Of a stretch of DNA of 18,217 bases, positions 13,980 through 18,217 are shown piece by piece (the first letter of the stretch is position 1; the number at the start of each line of letters is the position of its first letter). The DNA comes from Porphyromonadaceae bacterium UBA7332 (GTDB taxonomy: Bacteria > Bacteroidota > Bacteroidia > Bacteroidales > UBA7332). Under the pieces are notes generated by a model. That model was not told the origin of the DNA, did not search any database, and saw only the letters and a list, made by a program, of their open reading frames with translations. A program made the translations under genes and the position numbers. The stretch is taken from NCBI GenBank assembly GCA_002471225.1, contig DKPO01000017.1:106812-125028 (forward strand), read 5' to 3'.

Positions 13980-16031
13980 TTATTTAACGAATTCAAAATC
14001 AAGTTCGGATACTCCGATAGTTCTTTGATTTCCTACCGTTTTCAGAGCTTTCAGCTTAACGAAGCGACCTTTAGCCGGAGTAGAAAAAATCAATTCTTGT
14101 TCAATCGGATTATTCTCGATATTTCCGAATTCACCTTTAAGAACCGGTTCTCCCCAATTTTCAGGATCATTGGTTACATAAACTTCGTATTGAGTAATAA
14201 TACCCTGCGACCAACGAGCTTGATCCGGAGTCCACTTTAATTTAGAAATTTGTTTTTCCCCGGCTAAATCAACCACCACTTCTTTTACATCACGTGGTGC
14301 AATCCATGCCGAATGGATATTTTCGTCAAACACCGATTTGTTTGCGTTTGGATATCCTACAATCTCCCATTGCTCTTTTGTATGAGGGAATTCACGGCTT
14401 GTAATTTCGCTGACAGTATTTCCCGATACCGCAATGGTTTTTATAGTTCCGATATTATTGAATGCAAACGGCTCTTTGTAAAGAATACTGTTGGTTACAG
14501 TCGGTGTGCTGCCATCTGTCGTATAACGAATATCTACATAAGGGCTGCCATTGCTGATTCGAACAATGCCTTCTTTGTTTCGGCGCACGGTTGGTGCATT
14601 CAGAATAATAGGTGCATTAAATACCTCGACTGATGAAATTTCAGGATTTCCAAAGCTGTCTCCGATTTTGATGCGAATTTTTTCAGCGGTCGTTTCCGGG
14701 AATCTTAATATTCGTTTGTAGCCGATAGTTGTTTGTTTATCCAATGAACTCCATTGCCCGTTGTTGAATATCTCTACTTCAAACTGCTTCACACGTTGTC
14801 CATTGCGAATATTCTCAGTAAGTAACAATCGATTGAATACAGTTGGTTTTTTGAAATCGATCAGAATCTCACTTTGTGCAGGCATAGTCACATAAGTTCC
14901 CATGTCAGAGTCCAGCATTTTATGTAGCTTCTTCTTAGAACCGTTTACTGTAACTACACTTTTCTTGTTTATCAAATTATCAGCAAGCTCTTTTTCGTAT
15001 TGTTTGCGCCATTCAACCAAACGAACTGAATCTTCAGGGTGAACAAGTCCTTCTTTGTTTGGAGGAATGTTCAAAAGTAGTAAGCTATTTCTACCTACGC
15101 TTTCGTAATAGATATCTATAAGCTTTGATAATGATTTTAATTTGTGGTCTTCTGATGCATGGTAGTACCAACCCGGACGAATAGAAACATCTGTTTCAGA
15201 AGGCATCCAGCGAGAACCATCCTGGTGTCCTTTGTTGAACTGAGCCTGAGCCGACAGTTTTTCGTCAAATTTATCATACGTTCTTAGAGGGCTCCAGTGT
15301 TCCTCTCCTGCATATCCTTCTTCGTTTCCTACCCAACGGATGTCAGCAATAGCTCCACCGTGTAATATACAATTCGGCTGAAGATTTTTTACGATTTTAG
15401 AAATGCGATCCCAGTCATAATAGTTTTCTGAAATATTGCGTGTGTGAAGAGAGTCCGTTCCATAGTAGCCCCTTCCTCCATTCGCTCCGTCAAACCAGAT
15501 CTCGAAAACATCTCCGTAATTAGTCAATAACTCTTCGAGCTGACCGCAGAAATAATCATTATACTCAGGTTTGCCATAATCCGGATGATTACAATCCCAT
15601 GGCGATAGATATAATCCCATCTTGAGACCATATTCTTTACAAGCATCGCTGAATTCTTTAACTAAGTCCCCTTGTCCGTTTTTCCATGGTGAGTTTTTAA
15701 CACTGTGTTCTGTATATTTTGAAGGCCATAAGCAGAATCCGTCATGATGTTTGGCTGTTAAAATGACACCTTTCAGACCAGCTTCCTTACAGGTTCGCAC
15801 CCATTGTCTGCAATCCAGATTAGTCGGATTGAATATAGCAGGAGATTCATTACCATATCCCCATTCCATATCGGTATAGGTGTTAATGCTGAAGTGAATG
15901 AAAGCAATAGTTTCTAAATCTTGCCATTCCATTTGTAAAGGAGTTGGTTTAGGTAACTCCTGAGCTAATAAATTAGGTGATGCCAAAGCAAATAAAGATG
16001 CTATAGCACCGGTTCTGATGAAAGATTTCAT
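13980..16031 (-). CDS. GH29 alpha-L-fucosidase with C-terminal accessory domains
   Basis: Predicted retaining alpha-L-fucosidase (683 residues), exported through a signal peptide (1-23, NLLA then QEL). The catalytic barrel (about 30-345) shows IAFIHFSINTYTDMEWGYG, LTAKHHDGFCLWPSKYTEHS, LGLY/LSPWDCNHP-like strands and EIWFDGANGGRGYYG, where D181 is the predicted nucleophile. A candidate acid/base glutamate lies in RWVGNEEG (E237 or E238), less certain. This pattern resembles GH29 subfamily B, whose members prefer alpha-1,3/1,4 fucose, as in Lewis-type structures. After it come a beta-rich segment (about 355-470), a chitobiase C-terminal-type domain (about 475-545, IRYTTDGSTPT) and an F5/8 type C-like module (about 550-682). 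It is transcribed alone and diverges from susC. Confidence 0.94.
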   Translation of the reverse strand: MKSFIRTGAIASLFALASPNLLAQELPKPTPLQMEWQDLETIAFIHFSINTYTDMEWGYGNESPAIFNPTNLDCRQWVRTCKEAGLKGVILTAKHHDGFCLWPSKYTEHSVKNSPWKNGQGDLVKEFSDACKEYGLKMGLYLSPWDCNHPDYGKPEYNDYFCGQLEELLTNYGDVFEIWFDGANGGRGYYGTDSLHTRNISENYYDWDRISKIVKNLQPNCILHGGAIADIRWVGNEEGYAGEEHWSPLRTYDKFDEKLSAQAQFNKGHQDGSRWMPSETDVSIRPGWYYHASEDHKLKSLSKLIDIYYESVGRNSLLLLNIPPNKEGLVHPEDSVRLVEWRKQYEKELADNLINKKSVVTVNGSKKKLHKMLDSDMGTYVTMPAQSEILIDFKKPTVFNRLLLTENIRNGQRVKQFEVEIFNNGQWSSLDKQTTIGYKRILRFPETTAEKIRIKIGDSFGNPEISSVEVFNAPIILNAPTVRRNKEGIVRISNGSPYVDIRYTTDGSTPTVTNSILYKEPFAFNNIGTIKTIAVSGNTVSEITSREFPHTKEQWEIVGYPNANKSVFDENIHSAWIAPRDVKEVVVDLAGEKQISKLKWTPDQARWSQGIITQYEVYVTNDPENWGEPVLKGEFGNIENNPIEQELIFSTPAKGRFVKLKALKTVGNQRTIGVSELDFEFVK

Positions 16032-16116
16032 GTTCGCGGCTTTTTGTATAGATTGAAAAATTGTCCTTTTTAAGTCTTAACGGAATTAAGTGTGTCCGTT
16101 TCTCTGTGGATCTTTA

Positions 16117-16147
16117 CAAATATACAAATTTTCTTCTTGAGCCGAAA
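16117..16147 (-). promoter_or_regulatory. Promoter of the GH29 gene (TTTC-N19-TATATTTG)
   Basis: On the minus strand a perfect TAnnTTTG box (16124 to 16117) lies exactly 19 nt downstream of TTTC (16147 to 16144), one mismatch from the Bacteroidetes TTTG -33 element. It is the best-formed promoter in the window. The predicted leader is about 80 nt. Confidence 0.65.
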
Positions 16148-16382
16148 GGTGTAAAAATAAGCATATAAGTACTCGAAGTGTGTTTGATAGCTTAACTTGC
16201 TCGTAATGAGTATCTGTAAGTAGCGTGTGTAAAGATGTGCGAATGTATTTATGGATATATGTGCACAAAAAATAAATAAAAGTACACATTGTATTTTTAT
16301 GAAAAGCCTATTGGTAAAAGGATTCTTCGATGTTGTGAATATATTAAAAAAATAACAGTGAAAAATATTTTAGGTCAAAATA

Positions 16383-16412
16383 CTTGTAATTTAAATTAAA
16401 ATACTACTTTCG
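16383..16412 (+). promoter_or_regulatory. Probable susC promoter (CTTG-N18-TACTTTCG)
   Basis: TACTTTCG (16405-16412) matches TAnnTTTG except for one base, and a TTG (16384-16386) lies about 18 nt upstream. It would give a long leader of about 185 nt before the ATG at 16602, which is usual for susC genes. It differs from the TATATTTG boxes used by the enzyme genes. Confidence 0.45.
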
Positions 16413-16436
16413 CATAAAATAATAAAGAAAATAAGG

Positions 16437-16455
16437 GGATATGACACAGATATCC
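16437..16455. other. Small hairpin in the susC leader
   Basis: GGATAT (16437-16442) and ATATCC (16450-16455) form a 6-bp stem with a 7-nt loop. On the minus strand it is followed by a T-rich tract (CCCTTATTTTCTTTATT), so it could act as a weak terminator for antisense transcription or as a leader structure. Confidence 0.35.
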
Positions 16456-16601
16456 AGCTAGTAGAATAAATATTGCAATTTAACCAAATATTTATTTAAG
16501 CAAACCACAAAAGATATGTATGTATCAAATAACTAGTTGTTTGACGATATATAATAATATAGCTTTTTAATCATAAAAGACATATACCAAATTTCAAATC
16601 T

Positions 16602-18217
16602 ATGAGTAAAAAACCATCGGGAATCTTTCAAGAAAGATCTCTCTTTAACAATGTAAGACGTAGTTCGCTTCTTCGATCTACTATGCTTCTCACAACGATG
16701 CTTCCTACATTGCTTTATGCAAATGAAGGAGTCGATGCCCTATCAACAGTAAGAATGAAGGCAGAAATGGCTGTAGCTTCATCTTCAGATGTGAAAATCA
16801 AAGGAAATGTAAAAGATGAAACGGGAGAACCGTTAATTGGTGTAAGTGTTACTGTACAAGGTGCTACAATCGGTACGGTTACTGATTATGACGGTAACTT
16901 CGAATTATCTGTGCCTGCCAATTCTCAATTAGTCTTTTCTTACATCGGTTATACTTCTCAGACTGTAAAGGTTTCTGGTAATAAGACATTGAATATTACT
17001 ATGAAAGAAGACAGCAAAGCTTTGGATGAAGTTGTTGTTGTTGGTTTCGGTTCGCAGAAGAAGGTTAACGTTACCGGTGCAATTACGCAAGTAAGCGCAG
17101 ATCAATTGAAAGAACGTCCGGTTCAAAACGTATCTCAGGCTCTTCAAGGGGTGGTTCCCGGATTGAATTTATCTGCAACTTCTGCAGGTGGTGAGTTAAA
17201 TGGCTCGATGAATATCAATATTCGTGGGGGTGGTACTATCGGAGATGGCTCGAACAGTTCTCCATTGGTATTGATTGATGGTGTTGAGGGTAATATGAAC
17301 TCTATTAATCCTCAGGATATTGAAAGTATTTCGGTATTGAAAGATGCGGCTTCTGCTGCGGTATATGGTTCTCGTGCACCTTTCGGTGTAATCTTGATTA
17401 CAACAAAGAAAGGATCTTCAGGTAGAACAACAATCAATTATAATAATAATTTCCGTTTCAGCTCTCCGATAGGTTTACCTGATATGTTAGATTCTTATCG
17501 TTTTGCTCAGTACTTCAACAGAGCTTCGCAAAATGCAGGGGGACAACCTATTTTTGATGATAAAATGATGGGCTTGATTCAGGATTTCCAAAAAGGAACA
17601 GCTCCTGGTACAGGTACTATTCTGCAAGATAATAATATGTGGGGTGAGTATGGCTATGGTTATGCTAATACTGACTGGTTTGATGTTCACTATAAAGATC
17701 ACTCTTTCTCACAAGAGCATAACTTAAGTGTGAATGGTGGTTCTGAAAAAGTACAATACCTTGTTTCAGGTAACTTTATGAACTCAAACGGTATTCTTAC
17801 TTATTCCGATGATACATTTGACCGTTATTCGATCAATGCAAAAATCAATGCAAAGATTACAGATAATATTAATATGACTTATGGGGGTCGCTGGGTAAGA
17901 GAGTCTTACGACAGAGCGTCATACCAAACAGGATTATTCTATCATAATATTGCACGTCGCTGGCCTACTAATGCGGTATATGATCCAAACGGAAATTTGA
18001 TGGGAGGATCTGAGATTATTCAGTTAAAAGATGGTGGTCGTGATAAATCAGAAAAAGATTGGGTTTATCAACAAATTCGTTTGGATTACGAGCCGATCAA
18101 AGACTGGAAAATCATCGCAGAAGGAAATCTTCGTACAATGAATAATGCTACACACTGGGATGTATTGCCGGTACAAGCTTATGACGGAGATAACAATGCA
18201 TATTATATGGCATGGAA
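16602..18217 (+). CDS. susC: SusC-family TonB-dependent outer-membrane transporter, N-terminal 538 residues
   Basis: Predicted outer-membrane importer of oligosaccharides, energised by TonB-ExbBD and working with a SusD lipoprotein expected just downstream. The frame is open to the window edge (538 codons of an expected 1000 or so). Order: a long signal sequence with a charged, unusually extended n-region (1-24) and a hydrophobic core ending LLYA (40); a carboxypeptidase-regulatory-like beta domain (about 64-137, VKIKGNVKDETGEPLIGVSV to LNITMKED); the TonB-box-like DEVVVVGFG (142-150); the plug (about 153-270, VTGAITQVSADQL, LVLIDGVEG, ISVLKDAASAAVYGSRAPFG, VILITTKKG); then the start of the beta barrel. 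The start at 16602 is chosen because it precedes the signal peptide in frame. It diverges from the fucosidase gene and marks the uptake half of the PUL. Confidence 0.96.
   Translation, partial: MSKKPSGIFQERSLFNNVRRSSLLRSTMLLTTMLPTLLYANEGVDALSTVRMKAEMAVASSSDVKIKGNVKDETGEPLIGVSVTVQGATIGTVTDYDGNFELSVPANSQLVFSYIGYTSQTVKVSGNKTLNITMKEDSKALDEVVVVGFGSQKKVNVTGAITQVSADQLKERPVQNVSQALQGVVPGLNLSATSAGGELNGSMNINIRGGGTIGDGSNSSPLVLIDGVEGNMNSINPQDIESISVLKDAASAAVYGSRAPFGVILITTKKGSSGRTTINYNNNFRFSSPIGLPDMLDSYRFAQYFNRASQNAGGQPIFDDKMMGLIQDFQKGTAPGTGTILQDNNMWGEYGYGYANTDWFDVHYKDHSFSQEHNLSVNGGSEKVQYLVSGNFMNSNGILTYSDDTFDRYSINAKINAKITDNINMTYGGRWVRESYDRASYQTGLFYHNIARRWPTNAVYDPNGNLMGGSEIIQLKDGGRDKSEKDWVYQQIRLDYEPIKDWKIIAEGNLRTMNNATHWDVLPVQAYDGDNNAYYMAW

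Larger units (their letters stand above)
16032..16601. other. 570-bp divergent control region between GH29 and susC
   Basis: A very A/T-rich gap holding a leftward promoter for the fucosidase (near 16117-16147) and a probable rightward susC promoter (near 16384-16412) followed by a leader of roughly 185 nt. A 67-codon minus-strand frame at 16086-16289 spans the fucosidase promoter and is unlikely to be a gene. I see no riboswitch or tRNA. Confidence 0.6.

Noticed and set aside
16086..16289. Minus-strand frame of 67 codons upstream of the fucosidase
   Set aside because: It contains the fucosidase promoter (16117-16147), has a composition typical of A/T-rich noncoding DNA, and shows no domain.

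Overview
The window looks like part of a polysaccharide utilization locus (PUL) from a low-GC Bacteroidales bacterium. The evidence is a SusC-type TonB-dependent transporter with its N-terminal carboxypeptidase-like domain, a run of secreted glycoside hydrolases and a sulfatase, almost no purine-rich Shine-Dalgarno sequences, and promoter -7 boxes of the Bacteroidetes type (TAnnTTTG) upstream of the main transcription units. The overall look is Dysgonomonas/Parabacteroides-like, but I cannot fix the genus from sequence alone.

Layout. (1) 1-248 (-): the start of a secreted protein cut by the window edge, diverging from the next operon. (2) 411-10990 (+): a five-gene enzyme operon of GH20 beta-N-acetylhexosaminidase, GH92 alpha-mannosidase (lipoprotein), GH92 alpha-mannosidase (signal peptidase I type), serine-type S1 sulfatase and GH36 alpha-galactosidase. 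It contains a strong internal hairpin (7218-7251) and ends at a hairpin that overlaps the end of the converging umuC. (3) 11038-12738 (-): a umuDC operon encoding a Y-family translesion polymerase and its self-cleaving partner. (4) 12739-13979: about 1.24 kb without a convincing gene, packed with short ordered repeats. (5) 13980-16031 (-): GH29 alpha-L-fucosidase. (6) 16602-end (+): the first 538 codons of susC, diverging from the fucosidase; susD should follow outside the window.

Together the enzymes would remove terminal beta-HexNAc, alpha-mannose, alpha-galactose, alpha-fucose and sulfate. This fits growth on decorated glycoprotein glycans (N-glycans and/or mucin-like chains), with SusC importing oligosaccharides. 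Substrate and linkage are inferred; no endo-glycosidase, sialidase, SusD, regulator or sulfatase-maturing enzyme lies inside the window.

The most unusual part is 12851-13734. Three separate tandem arrays with 21, 22 and 21 bp periods (5, 4 and 4 units), each with a dyad-symmetric core, lie between two blocks of 9-10 bp repeats. One of those blocks is enclosed by a 24-bp inverted repeat matching at 23 of 24 positions. It resembles iteron or operator arrays, sits upstream of umuDC, and separates the two halves of the PUL.
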